This document shows, in pieces, positions 6,698-15,298 of a stretch of 64,000 nt of DNA (the first letter of the stretch is position 1; each line of letters begins with the position of its first letter). The stretch is from Pseudoalteromonas sp. MMG010 (GTDB taxonomy: Bacteria; Pseudomonadota; Gammaproteobacteria; Enterobacterales; Alteromonadaceae): contig NZ_JAGJEG010000008.1 of assembly GCF_018100905.1 (NCBI RefSeq), forward strand, positions 124,001 to 188,000, read 5' to 3'. A program made the translations under genes and the position numbers. Below the pieces are notes generated by a model. It was not told the origin of the DNA. It saw nothing but the letters and a program-made list of their open reading frames with translations, and did not search any database.

Positions 6698-8727
6698 ACT
6701 ACCCTGAGTATCGTGATTTAGTAAAAAACCTCAAACATGGTAAATCATTACCAACAGCTATCTATTTACATAAAAGCTCATTAGAAAAAGCCCTGTCACC
6801 TAAATTATTCAGCTTCGTAGAAAGCATCATTCAAAAGCTTGAAGTAAAACAGCCGTGGAACCTAATAAAGCTTTATAAACGTGACTTAAAATTTACGCTA
6901 CTCAATTACCCTGACTTTGATGAATACGCATACCCCTCACTACATACCAGTTATACAATTGACGCCGATGAACTAACAATAAAAACTACACACTACAAGA
7001 GTTCAAATAACCCGCCTATCTTGCACCGTAAAGAAACCTTTGTTTTACCTAATTACCCTCAATACCTATTATTTAAAGATATTACCGATGAAGGCGAGCA
7101 AATAGGTCTATACCAAAACACTAAGAGCATTGGCTTTAAGAGCCAGTGGAAAAACTTAATTAAGCGCAAAGGCTACGAGCTGGATAAGCAAGGCAGGCTA
7201 CATAAAATAGCAGAGTTACCAGAGCCCATAACAGAACAAGAACCACAAACAATACAACGACATTTAACCGCAATAAATCGTGATAGGCTTTCAGCGCCTT
7301 TTCAAAAGCTGGCAAAGTATGGTTATTTAAATGGTGATTACTCAATACTTGATTACGGATGTGGCCTGGCAGATGATGCAACAGAGCTTGAAGCTCACGG
7401 TTTAAATATTAACGCATGGGATCCAGTACACAGGCCAAACGGAAGTAAGCAAGCAAGTGATATTGTTAATTTGGGCTTTGTACTCAATGTTATTGAAGAG
7501 CAGCAAGAGCGAAAAGACACTTTAAAAGCGGCTTACAAACATACTAAAAAATTGCTTTTAGTATCAGTAATGCTCGCCAACGAAGCCAAGCAAGAGCATT
7601 TTAAGCAATACAAAGATGGCGTAATTACTAAATGGAATACCTTTCAAAAATACTATAGCCAAGCTCAAATAAGAGCTTACATAGAGCAAACCCTAAACGT
7701 TAAAACTATGGCGTTTGGGCAAGGTATTATCGCTATTTTTAAATGCCCAAAATTAGAAGAGGCACATCACCTAGAGCTGCAATTTCAAAACTATAACTGG
7801 CAACACATAACCCAAAGGCCACAACCAAAAGCATTACCCAAGGCCCAACAAAAAACCTTGTTTGAAAAGCACCAAACCCTGCTTGATGATTTTTGGCAAC
7901 ACTGCCTACACTTTGGCCGCTTACCTACAAATGACGAGTTTGAGCAAAGTACAACATTGCGTAAATACTTTGCAAGCCACAACAAAGCATTTACCCTACT
8001 GCAAAATTACTACGAGCAAAATGAATTTGAGCAAGCTAAACTAAAACGCAAACACGATTTACTGGTTTATTTTGCACTTAGCCTATTTGGTAAACGCCAA
8101 GCTAAAAGCCACATGCCTGCAAGGTTAACGCGGGACTTAAAAGTACATTTTAGCGATTACAACCAAGCTTTAGAGCAAGCAAAGCAACTGCTTTTCTCAA
8201 TTGCAGAGCCCGCTAATATTGGAAATGCCTGTTACCAAGCTTTTGAGCTAATTCAGCTTGGTGAATTACACGACAGCCACTCGTATATGTTACCCACTCG
8301 TCACTTAAATCAACTCCCCGCTATATTACGGGTTTACATAGGTTGCGCTGTGCAACTTTATGGCGACATTGACGACGTAGATTTAGTAAAAATACACATG
8401 CGCTCAGGCAAAGTGACATTTTTAAAATACGATGATTTTAATAAAAATCTACCACTGCTCACTGAGCGAATAAAAGTGAAAATGCTAGAGCAAGATATAG
8501 ACTATTTTTATTACGGCGATATTTATCCCTACCAGCCCTTTTATAAAAAAATAGATTATTTACATAAAGGCAGTAGCGAATACAAAAGCCAACAACGGTT
8601 TGATAAAAAACTAGCTGATATGCTTAAAGGCGTAGCCAAAGCAGAGTGGCCTAACTGGCCCATATTACAAAAGGTATTTGAATATTGGGCTGTGGAATTA
8701 AAAAATAATAAATTTTATAAAAGATAA
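6694..8727 (+). CDS. DNA phosphorothioation-associated putative methyltransferase
   Basis: A 677-aa protein of the family annotated as phosphorothioation-associated putative methyltransferase (TIGR04096, from memory). A class I SAM-binding motif, LDYGCGLADD, is at about 219-228, with the acidic strand-2 position in NAWDP (about 240-244). The N-terminal 180 residues and the long C-terminal region (about 370-677, helical, with YYGDIYPYQPFYKK near the end) are family-specific. Target and reaction are unknown; it is found with dnd genes and may add another mark or tune modification. It is coupled by ATGA to the HTH gene, and repeat copy D separates it from dndA. Confidence 0.8.
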   Translation: MNYPEYRDLVKNLKHGKSLPTAIYLHKSSLEKALSPKLFSFVESIIQKLEVKQPWNLIKLYKRDLKFTLLNYPDFDEYAYPSLHTSYTIDADELTIKTTHYKSSNNPPILHRKETFVLPNYPQYLLFKDITDEGEQIGLYQNTKSIGFKSQWKNLIKRKGYELDKQGRLHKIAELPEPITEQEPQTIQRHLTAINRDRLSAPFQKLAKYGYLNGDYSILDYGCGLADDATELEAHGLNINAWDPVHRPNGSKQASDIVNLGFVLNVIEEQQERKDTLKAAYKHTKKLLLVSVMLANEAKQEHFKQYKDGVITKWNTFQKYYSQAQIRAYIEQTLNVKTMAFGQGIIAIFKCPKLEEAHHLELQFQNYNWQHITQRPQPKALPKAQQKTLFEKHQTLLDDFWQHCLHFGRLPTNDEFEQSTTLRKYFASHNKAFTLLQNYYEQNEFEQAKLKRKHDLLVYFALSLFGKRQAKSHMPARLTRDLKVHFSDYNQALEQAKQLLFSIAEPANIGNACYQAFELIQLGELHDSHSYMLPTRHLNQLPAILRVYIGCAVQLYGDIDDVDLVKIHMRSGKVTFLKYDDFNKNLPLLTERIKVKMLEQDIDYFYYGDIYPYQPFYKKIDYLHKGSSEYKSQQRFDKKLADMLKGVAKAEWPNWPILQKVFEYWAVELKNNKFYKR

Positions 8728-8739
8728 AAGCCTTTTTAA

Positions 8740-8972
8740 AATGCCAGCTTGCTGGCGGCAACCAAAGGGCGAATACCGCCGTCCGCCCCTTGGAACCCCA
8801 CGGCGCCCCACAACTCCACTTTCCTTTAAACAAACAATCAATATGAACGTAAACGCGATGAAAGCACATCCATGTGCAAGCATCGCTTTTCTCGCATCCA
8901 TGCGAGATAATTACTCATTAATTATCTGTTTGCAGATGAAGTTGAAGGGGGATTATCTTAGCTACGGAGCAT
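8740..8972 (+). repeat. CATCCATG-family repeat, full copy D
   Basis: Lies between the methyltransferase and dndA. Hairpin a: GCCAG-CTTG-CTGGC (8743-8756). Hairpin b: CCAAAGGGCG (8762-8771) / CGCCCCTTGG (8784-8793), one mismatch. Hairpin c: outer GCGATG (8855-8860) / CATCGC (8881-8886), inner GCA-CATCCATG-TGC (8864-8877). Hairpin d: CTCG-CATCCATG-CGAG (8891-8906). The tail is more diverged than in B and C but keeps GGGGGATTATCTTAGC. Confidence 0.88.
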
Positions 8973-8990
8973 AAATAGACTGAATCAATA

Positions 8991-10118
8991 TCACAACTTT
9001 AACTGTTCCAACTTCTCAATTATTTCAGAAATAGGCAATGACTCTGTCATATGTCCCCATGAAACCCTTATAGCACCAGCAATACGTTTTTCATCTAACT
9101 GCATTGCCGTTAAAACATGTGAAGGTGTATAACTTGATGATGTACATGCTGAACCATTAGATACAGCTGCAATTCCTTTTAACACCACCATAGCAGCTTC
9201 AGAGTTTATATTTGGCACTGAAAAATTAAGTACAAATGGAGATGTATTTTCACCGTTGTATTGAGCATCAAGTGTATTTAAGGCTCGTACCAATTCATTT
9301 TTTAATTTTTGTGCATGCTTTTGCCATGCAGCTGCATTTTTCTGTGCAATCTCACACGCTAAACCAAAACCTGCAATAAGTGGAACGGCTAAAGTACCAG
9401 GTCGTAGTCCTTTCTCTTGCCCACCACCAAACATAATTGGTTTAAGTGGTGGCTTTAAAAAGCCACGCTTTCTCATTATTAACGCACCAATACCTTTTGG
9501 GGCATACACTTTATGCCCACTTGCACTTATTAAGTCTACTCGGTCATTTTTTAAATCATCACTTAATTTTCCAAAGCTTTGCGCTGCATCGATATGTAAG
9601 TAAGCCTCATGTAATTCAAGTACATCACATATATTTTTAACAGATTGAATCGAACCCGTCTCATTATTTACGTGCATTATTGATACAAGCAAAGTATCTT
9701 CTTGAAGTGTTTTTTTTAGCTCTTCAGGCTTTATAGCTCCACTTTCATCAACTTCAAGGTAACTTACAGTAAAACCATTTTTTTCTAAATGTTCAATTGG
9801 CTCTAAAACAGCTTTATGCTCTATTCGTGTTGTGATGATGTGTTTTTTATTATTCGCTTCTCCAAACTCTTTTAAGCCTAAAATTGCAATATTATTGCTT
9901 TCGGTTGCACCACTGGTAAAAATAACTTCAGACTTATCTGCATCAACTACATCTGCAACTTGCTTGCGTGCTTTTTCAACAGCCTTTTTTGCACTTGCAC
10001 CAAATTCATGAGTACGACTGCCAGCATTGCCATACTCCTCTAAAAAAATTTCTCTAACTAAATCAGCTACCTCATCAAGTACTGGCGAAGTTGCATTCAT
10101 ATCTAAATAAGTTGTCAT
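8991..10118 (-). CDS. dndA: DndA cysteine desulfurase
   Basis: PLP-dependent desulfurase that mobilises sulfur from L-cysteine for phosphorothioation and can help build the Fe-S cluster of DndC. The 375-aa protein shows the fold-type I signatures ATESNNIA, the PLP lysine in SGHKVYAPKG (K203), RPGTLAVP, and the nucleophile C325 in SNGSACTSSS. Start chosen at ATG 10118 (MTTYLDMNATSP), where the family alignment begins and GGGGA lies 6 nt upstream; frames further upstream are artefacts. It is divergent from dndB, the arrangement also known from Streptomyces lividans. IscS shares the fold, but the context makes DndA the best call. Confidence 0.92.
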   Translation of the reverse strand: MTTYLDMNATSPVLDEVADLVREIFLEEYGNAGSRTHEFGASAKKAVEKARKQVADVVDADKSEVIFTSGATESNNIAILGLKEFGEANNKKHIITTRIEHKAVLEPIEHLEKNGFTVSYLEVDESGAIKPEELKKTLQEDTLLVSIMHVNNETGSIQSVKNICDVLELHEAYLHIDAAQSFGKLSDDLKNDRVDLISASGHKVYAPKGIGALIMRKRGFLKPPLKPIMFGGGQEKGLRPGTLAVPLIAGFGLACEIAQKNAAAWQKHAQKLKNELVRALNTLDAQYNGENTSPFVLNFSVPNINSEAAMVVLKGIAAVSNGSACTSSSYTPSHVLTAMQLDEKRIAGAIRVSWGHMTESLPISEIIEKLEQLKL

Positions 10119-10188
10119 TAAATCCCCAAATAAACTCATATCTATGCAAGACAGTATAAAGTTATTCATGTAGAATAGCTCGCCACAG

Positions 10189-10222
10189 TGTTCGTACGAA
10201 CAAACAATAAAAGTCACGAACA
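10189..10222. promoter_or_regulatory. Palindromic operator candidate between dndA and dndB
   Basis: TGTTCGTACGAACA (10189-10202) is a perfect 14-bp palindrome. Its half-site ACGAACA (10196-10202) recurs at 10216-10222, exactly 20 bp on, two helical turns on the same face. It lies between a -10-like TATACT for dndA (minus, 10153-10158) and a -10-like TATAACT for dndB (10231-10237). DndB is an established transcriptional repressor of dnd operons, so it is the natural candidate ligand; this is inference. Confidence 0.6.
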
Positions 10223-10251
10223 AATTAAACTATAACTGAATTACGATAGAT

Positions 10252-11343
10252 ATGAACCAAATAGTGTCAGGAACTTCATTCCCCGCAATAAAGGGAATGC
10301 AAGCAAAAACAGAATATTACATTGTAATGTGCCCACTAAAAAGGCTTAGTAAGATATTTACTTTAGATGAAGGGCAATTACCTGTAGACCAACGCGCCCA
10401 ACGTATTATCAACGAAGAGCGTATTCCTGATATTGCAAACTACATTCTAGATAGTAGAGATAACTATGTTTTTTCTGCTTTAACAGCATGTATAGATGGT
10501 TTAAGTGAGTTTGTAGCAATAGGTGAATCTAAACACGAACAAAAAATTGGTACTCTTATTATTGATGAAGACGCCGAGATTTATATTACTGATGGGCAAC
10601 ACCGAAATGCAGCAATATTAGAAGCTTTAAAAGCAGATCCAACACTTGCAGATGAAACTATTTCAGTCGTTTTTTTCACAAATAAATCACTGGAAGAGCG
10701 CCAAAGGATCTTTAAAGACCTTAATCTTTATCCAGTAAAAACCGATAGCTCATTGAGTATTACTTACGACGATAAACCAGATGCAATTTTATCTAAAACA
10801 ATCATATTCAGAAGTGAACAATTAACAAAGTTAGTGCATATGGAAAAAAGTAATTTAGGGCCTCGTTCTAAAAAACTAATTAGCCATAGTGCCGTAAATA
10901 AAGCTAGTAAATACTTACTTGGTACAATAACTAAAAGTAACTATGGATCTTTAATTCCTATAGCCTATGAGTTTTGGCATGAGGTACTCAAAAATATGCC
11001 AGCTTGGCAGCTTGTATGCGATGATAAAGCATCAGGTGGAGAATTACGCGACGAATCAATACATGCTCATGCAGTAACCTTTCATGCCCTCGGTCTTTTA
11101 GGATTTTATTTACTTAATAATGAGCCAAAATGGCACAATAAACTTAAAGGCTTACAAAAAATAAATTGGAGTCGTCATAACCCTGACTGGAACCGTCGCT
11201 GTGTAAATAACAAGTCAATGACAAATAATCGCAAAGCAGCTGAGCTCACCTGCATTCAAATTAAAACTTATTTAAAGATACCACTTACCGACAAAGAAGA
11301 GCCGGTAGAAAAATCATTCATAGAGGAACGAAATGGCTACTGA
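10252..11343 (+). CDS. dndB: DndB, phosphorothioation regulator (DGQHR family)
   Basis: A 363-aa protein with the family motif DGQHR at 114-118 (YITDGQHRNA), preceded by the usual VDQRAQRIINEERIPDIANYIL block. Known role: DndB is not needed for the chemistry but represses the operon and affects which sites are modified. ATG at 10252 is the first gene of dndBCDE. Its last 11 bp overlap dndC, and it likely controls the palindrome 50 bp upstream. Confidence 0.92.
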   Translation: MNQIVSGTSFPAIKGMQAKTEYYIVMCPLKRLSKIFTLDEGQLPVDQRAQRIINEERIPDIANYILDSRDNYVFSALTACIDGLSEFVAIGESKHEQKIGTLIIDEDAEIYITDGQHRNAAILEALKADPTLADETISVVFFTNKSLEERQRIFKDLNLYPVKTDSSLSITYDDKPDAILSKTIIFRSEQLTKLVHMEKSNLGPRSKKLISHSAVNKASKYLLGTITKSNYGSLIPIAYEFWHEVLKNMPAWQLVCDDKASGGELRDESIHAHAVTFHALGLLGFYLLNNEPKWHNKLKGLQKINWSRHNPDWNRRCVNNKSMTNNRKAAELTCIQIKTYLKIPLTDKEEPVEKSFIEERNGY

Positions 11344-13000
11344 TAAAGGTGTACAGTTCCATTCGGCCTTTGGCGAAACTGGCTTAAAAAGCTCTATTCG
11401 CCAAAGCATCGATCATATAAAAATGCTTTACCAAAGTGACTCAATCCCATGGGTAATTGGTTACAGCGGCGGTAAAGATTCAACGGCAATACTTCAATTA
11501 ACTTGGTATGCCCTGCAAGAGCTAGTGCAAGAAGGTAAATGCGAGAAAAAAGTACATGTAATCAGTACAGACACCCTTGTAGAAAATCCAATTGTAGCAA
11601 TGTGGGTAGGTAAGTCTCTGCAGCGCATGAAAGAGCAAGCAGACGAGCAAGGCTTACCAATCGTGCCGCATCGCTTAACTCCAGCAGTTAAAGACCGTTT
11701 TTGGGTTAACCTAATAGGTAAAGGTTACCCAGCCCCTCGTTATAAATTTCGCTGGTGTACAGATCGCTTAAAAATATCGCCATCGAATACATTTATACAA
11801 AACATGGCTGATAAAAACGGCGAAGCTATTTTAGTACTCGGAACACGTAAAGCCGAAAGTACAGCGCGTGCAGCAAGTATGGAACGCTTCGAAAGCTCAA
11901 CGACCAATACTCGAAAAGCGCTTGGTTTAACCGAAAACGGATCGCTTGAGCGCGTGTGGGTTTATACCCCTATAGCTAGCTGGAGTAACGACGATGTTTG
12001 GGTGTATTTAAATAGTGTAGATAACCCATGGAACTTCCCAAATCATGACCTAATGGGCATGTACCAAGGCGCAACAGAAGGTGGGGAATGCCCTCTTGTT
12101 GTTGATAAATCAACGCAAAGTTGTGGCGATAGCCGTTTTGGATGTTACGTATGCACAATGGTATCTGAAGATAAATCAATGAATGCCATGATCTCAAACG
12201 ATGAAGAAAAAGAGTGGATGTATCCACTTGTAGCACTTCGCAATGAGATTGAAGTGAACGATGCCAACCGCGCTAAAAAAATTGAAAAATTAACTCGTGA
12301 TAAAGCCAATCGCGACTTTAGACGTATGAACGGCAACCTAACCGTGCATGTATCTAAACACGGTGCAGATTTAGTTCCTGGCCCCTATATACAATCTTTT
12401 AGAGAGCATTTGCTGGGTAAAGTATTAGAAGCACAACAAGCTGTACAACACCTTGGGCCAGAAGAAGTTAAAGATCTTGAACTACTGCCACTAGAAGACC
12501 TTGAAGAAATTCGCCGAATTTGGCTAGAAGAAAAGCACGAGGCAGAAGACAGCGTGCCAAAAATTTACCAAAAAGTACTTAAAAGAGAATACCCGGGTAA
12601 GCAACGCGCACACCACCCTATTCTTAATTTAGATGTACTTAATAAATTAAAAGCGCATTGCCAAGAGCAAGGCGACGAAGACGGTTTGCTATACCAACAA
12701 ATGCGCTCAGTAATGAGCATTGCTAATAAGCATAAAAACCAGTTACGCAGAGCCAAACTCTCTGACGAGCTTGCACAAAGCCTCGATAAAGGCGCGTTTA
12801 ATAACTTATTTGAAGCAAAGCAATTTGCATTAGAGCGCGAACGCCACCGCTTACAAATACAACTAAATAATTCTCCTAATTTAACTGAAGATGATAAAGC
12901 TGCAATTCAAGAAAAAATCATCATGGTAACTAAGTCGATAAAAGAACAAGGCTACAGCTCACTACTTATCGATTTTGAAGAGGTACACGATGATAATTAA
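11333..13000 (+). CDS. dndC: DndC, PAPS-reductase-like ATP pyrophosphatase with Fe-S cluster
   Basis: A 555-aa protein that carries out ATP-dependent activation in DNA sulfur insertion. The PP-loop SGGKDST is at 45-51. Four cysteines that fit the 4Fe-4S cluster lie at C253, C264, C271 and C274 (ECPLV, SCGD, GCYVC), and RWCTDRL is the usual PAPS-reductase-family block. The C-terminal 200 residues are helical. Shine-Dalgarno GAGG lies 7 nt before ATG 11333. It overlaps dndB by 11 bp and dndD by 11 bp, so the four genes form one tight operon. Confidence 0.94.
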   Translation: MATDKGVQFHSAFGETGLKSSIRQSIDHIKMLYQSDSIPWVIGYSGGKDSTAILQLTWYALQELVQEGKCEKKVHVISTDTLVENPIVAMWVGKSLQRMKEQADEQGLPIVPHRLTPAVKDRFWVNLIGKGYPAPRYKFRWCTDRLKISPSNTFIQNMADKNGEAILVLGTRKAESTARAASMERFESSTTNTRKALGLTENGSLERVWVYTPIASWSNDDVWVYLNSVDNPWNFPNHDLMGMYQGATEGGECPLVVDKSTQSCGDSRFGCYVCTMVSEDKSMNAMISNDEEKEWMYPLVALRNEIEVNDANRAKKIEKLTRDKANRDFRRMNGNLTVHVSKHGADLVPGPYIQSFREHLLGKVLEAQQAVQHLGPEEVKDLELLPLEDLEEIRRIWLEEKHEAEDSVPKIYQKVLKREYPGKQRAHHPILNLDVLNKLKAHCQEQGDEDGLLYQQMRSVMSIANKHKNQLRRAKLSDELAQSLDKGAFNNLFEAKQFALERERHRLQIQLNNSPNLTEDDKAAIQEKIIMVTKSIKEQGYSSLLIDFEEVHDDN

Positions 13001-14948
13001 ACAACTTACCCTTGAAAACTTTGGTATTTATCAGGGGCGACACGAAGTTGATTTAACCACCGCAAAAAATAAACCTATTATTTTATTTGGTGGTTTAAAC
13101 GGCGGCGGTAAAACAACCTTTTTAGATGCATTGCAACTCGTGCTTTATGGTAAACATGCGAAGTGTTCTAACCGTGGGCATCAGTCTTATAGCAGCTTTT
13201 TAAGCAGCACCAAAAACCGTTATGTTGGCGATCACGACACCGTTGAGATTTCACTTACGTTTACACACACAACCGATACCACAACCAAAGAGTTTGTTGT
13301 TGTACGTAATTGGAAAACCAACACAAAAGACGTTAAAGACAAAGTAACGGTTTACTGTAATAAAGAAGAAGATAGCCACTTAAGCCAATACTGGGATGAG
13401 TTTGTAAATGAGTTTATTCCACTTAGCCTGTCTGACTTATTCTTTTTCGATGGCGAAAAAATCGAAAACCTGGCACACCCAGACAGAAGCGCCGATTTAA
13501 TAAAAACAGGTATTGAAAACTTACTTGGACTAGACCTTCTTTCGCAACTGCATATCGATTTAAATAACGTTGAGCGTAAGCGTAAAAGCGATAATTTAGA
13601 AAGCAGCGTAATTGCCAAAGTTGAAGCCTTAGAGGCTGAAATTGGCGACCAATCAACACTTGTTTCAAATCTTAAAACAGAAATAGCAGCGCTCGAAAAG
13701 CGCGCTAGCGATACTAATTTAAGTATTAATAAAGCCCGTCAAAAGGTTCGCTCTGCGGGCGCTCACTTAATTGAAGAGCGCGACTCTATTAAATTTGAAC
13801 TCGGTGCTATTGAAGAAAAGCTCAAAGCCAATTTAGCCGAGCGCGTAAAATTGGATGCCGGATGCGGACCGCTTGGTTTAATACCTAATTTAATTGCAAG
13901 CACACAAGCACAAATTATAAAAGAAGAGCAAGCAGTACAAGCTAATGTTATTCAAAGTGCTATTACTGAGTACGAAACCACAATTACCCAAACGCTAATT
14001 AACGAAAATGTGCCACAAAGCGCACTTAAAGCGCTTAATAATAAAATGGCTAGTTTGGCTAAAGAGCGTGAAGAGCTCGCCAATACAGAATGCTACATTG
14101 GCAGTAATGCGGCCATTTTTAATGGCCTTGATGAAAAAATTGCGCAAGATAAGTTAGAGCGTGAAAACTTGCTAAAAGCTCGCGAAGGGCTCCTCGAGCA
14201 ACAAGCATTGTTTGATAAAAAGTTAGAGTCGATCCCTGATTATGAAACTGTGCAACATTTATTGAGTGAACTTTCAGGGCTCGAAGCCGAGCTTAAAAAC
14301 GATTTTGTTTTAATAAAACAAAAGCAGCAATTATTACAGCAAGCGCAAGCGCGCGACGAAGTATTAAACACTCGCTACGCAAACCTGCTAACCCAGCAAA
14401 GCAAAGACACGTTTGAGCAAAAACGTGCAATTCAAGTAGCAGAACATATTGGTAAACTTAAAAATACCATGAAGTCATTTGCAGATGAGTTAATACGTGA
14501 AAATGTAACAGGGCTTGAAGAGCACATAACAGCTAAGTTTTTTGATCTTTCCCGTAAAAACAACTTAATTACCAGCGTTAAAATTTGCCCAGATTCATTC
14601 AAACTTACGTTGCTTGACACCAATAAAAAACCAATGTCGCCAAGCCGATTATCCGCTGGTGAAAGGCAGTTACTGGCTATCGCTATTTTATGGGGATTAG
14701 CAGAAGCGTCTGGTAAAGAAATCCCAACCGTTATCGATACTCCACTAGGGCGTTTAGATGGTAAACACCGTACTAAGTTAATTAATAACTACTTCCCTAA
14801 AGCGTCAAGCCAAGTGATTTTACTATCCACTGACGAAGAAATAACAGGGCAATATTACACGCAATTAAAGCCTACTATTTGCCGTGAATACCACATTAAT
14901 TACAACGAGCAAGAACAAACCTCAACCTTTACTGAGGGGTACTTTTAA
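12990..14948 (+). CDS. dndD: DndD, SMC/RecN-type ATPase of DNA phosphorothioation
   Basis: A 652-aa ATPase thought to provide DNA nicking or remodelling energy for sulfur insertion. Walker A GGLNGGGKT (34-42), a long central coiled coil, ABC signature LSAGERQLLAIAI and Walker B TVIDTPLGRLD with a downstream LLSTDEE H-loop-like region. No CxxC zinc hook is visible in the coiled coil, unlike the second DndD-type gene in this island. ATG 12990 is chosen over an upstream TTG (12975) because GAAGAGG precedes it at 6 nt spacing. The stop overlaps dndE by one base (TAATG). Confidence 0.94.
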   Translation: MIIKQLTLENFGIYQGRHEVDLTTAKNKPIILFGGLNGGGKTTFLDALQLVLYGKHAKCSNRGHQSYSSFLSSTKNRYVGDHDTVEISLTFTHTTDTTTKEFVVVRNWKTNTKDVKDKVTVYCNKEEDSHLSQYWDEFVNEFIPLSLSDLFFFDGEKIENLAHPDRSADLIKTGIENLLGLDLLSQLHIDLNNVERKRKSDNLESSVIAKVEALEAEIGDQSTLVSNLKTEIAALEKRASDTNLSINKARQKVRSAGAHLIEERDSIKFELGAIEEKLKANLAERVKLDAGCGPLGLIPNLIASTQAQIIKEEQAVQANVIQSAITEYETTITQTLINENVPQSALKALNNKMASLAKEREELANTECYIGSNAAIFNGLDEKIAQDKLERENLLKAREGLLEQQALFDKKLESIPDYETVQHLLSELSGLEAELKNDFVLIKQKQQLLQQAQARDEVLNTRYANLLTQQSKDTFEQKRAIQVAEHIGKLKNTMKSFADELIRENVTGLEEHITAKFFDLSRKNNLITSVKICPDSFKLTLLDTNKKPMSPSRLSAGERQLLAIAILWGLAEASGKEIPTVIDTPLGRLDGKHRTKLINNYFPKASSQVILLSTDEEITGQYYTQLKPTICREYHINYNEQEQTSTFTEGYF

Positions 14949-15298
14949 TGAATACCACACTCCATACAATTGACTCAATTAAGCTCTCTGAAAAACAAAA
15001 GCAGCAACTCGTTCGCCTTAAAAGTAAAACAGGCATCGAAAACTGGAACGTATTATGTCGCTGGGCGCTTTGCATGTCGCTCGCTGAAGACTCAATACCA
15101 CCTGTTGAGGAGATCCCCTCAGACAGTAACGTAGAAATGAGCTGGAAGGTGTTTGCAGGTGAATATGCCGATGTATATTTAGCCGTGCTGCGTGAAGCTT
15201 ATCAAAAACAAAGTGCACACCTAGAAGGCGTACACTTTGGCGATTTTGTTAAGTTACATTTAAATCGTGGGATTAGTTTTTACCAAAACCAGTTATGA
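14948..15298 (+). CDS. dndE: DndE
   Basis: A 116-aa protein with the DndE pattern: a short N-terminal helix pair (IKLSEKQKQQLVRLKSKTGI...LCRWALCMSLAE) and a C-terminal HFGDFVKLHLNRGISFY block. DndE is a small tetrameric helical protein of the phosphorothioation machinery; nicked-DNA binding and binding of modified DNA have both been discussed. It begins at the TAATG junction with dndD, with GAGGGG 9 nt upstream. Its last 6 bp overlap the end of the convergent gene, with no terminator between. Confidence 0.9.
   Translation: MNTTLHTIDSIKLSEKQKQQLVRLKSKTGIENWNVLCRWALCMSLAEDSIPPVEEIPSDSNVEMSWKVFAGEYADVYLAVLREAYQKQSAHLEGVHFGDFVKLHLNRGISFYQNQL

Noticed and set aside
3250-8972. Integron attC array
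   Set aside because: Repeats separate genes like cassettes, but I cannot find the RYYYAAC/GTTRRRY core sites and there is no integron integrase; stems b-d do not follow attC layout.
8651-8974. Three 67-77 codon frames around repeat copy D
   Set aside because: They overlap the methyltransferase end and the repeat in several frames; composition is that of the repeat.
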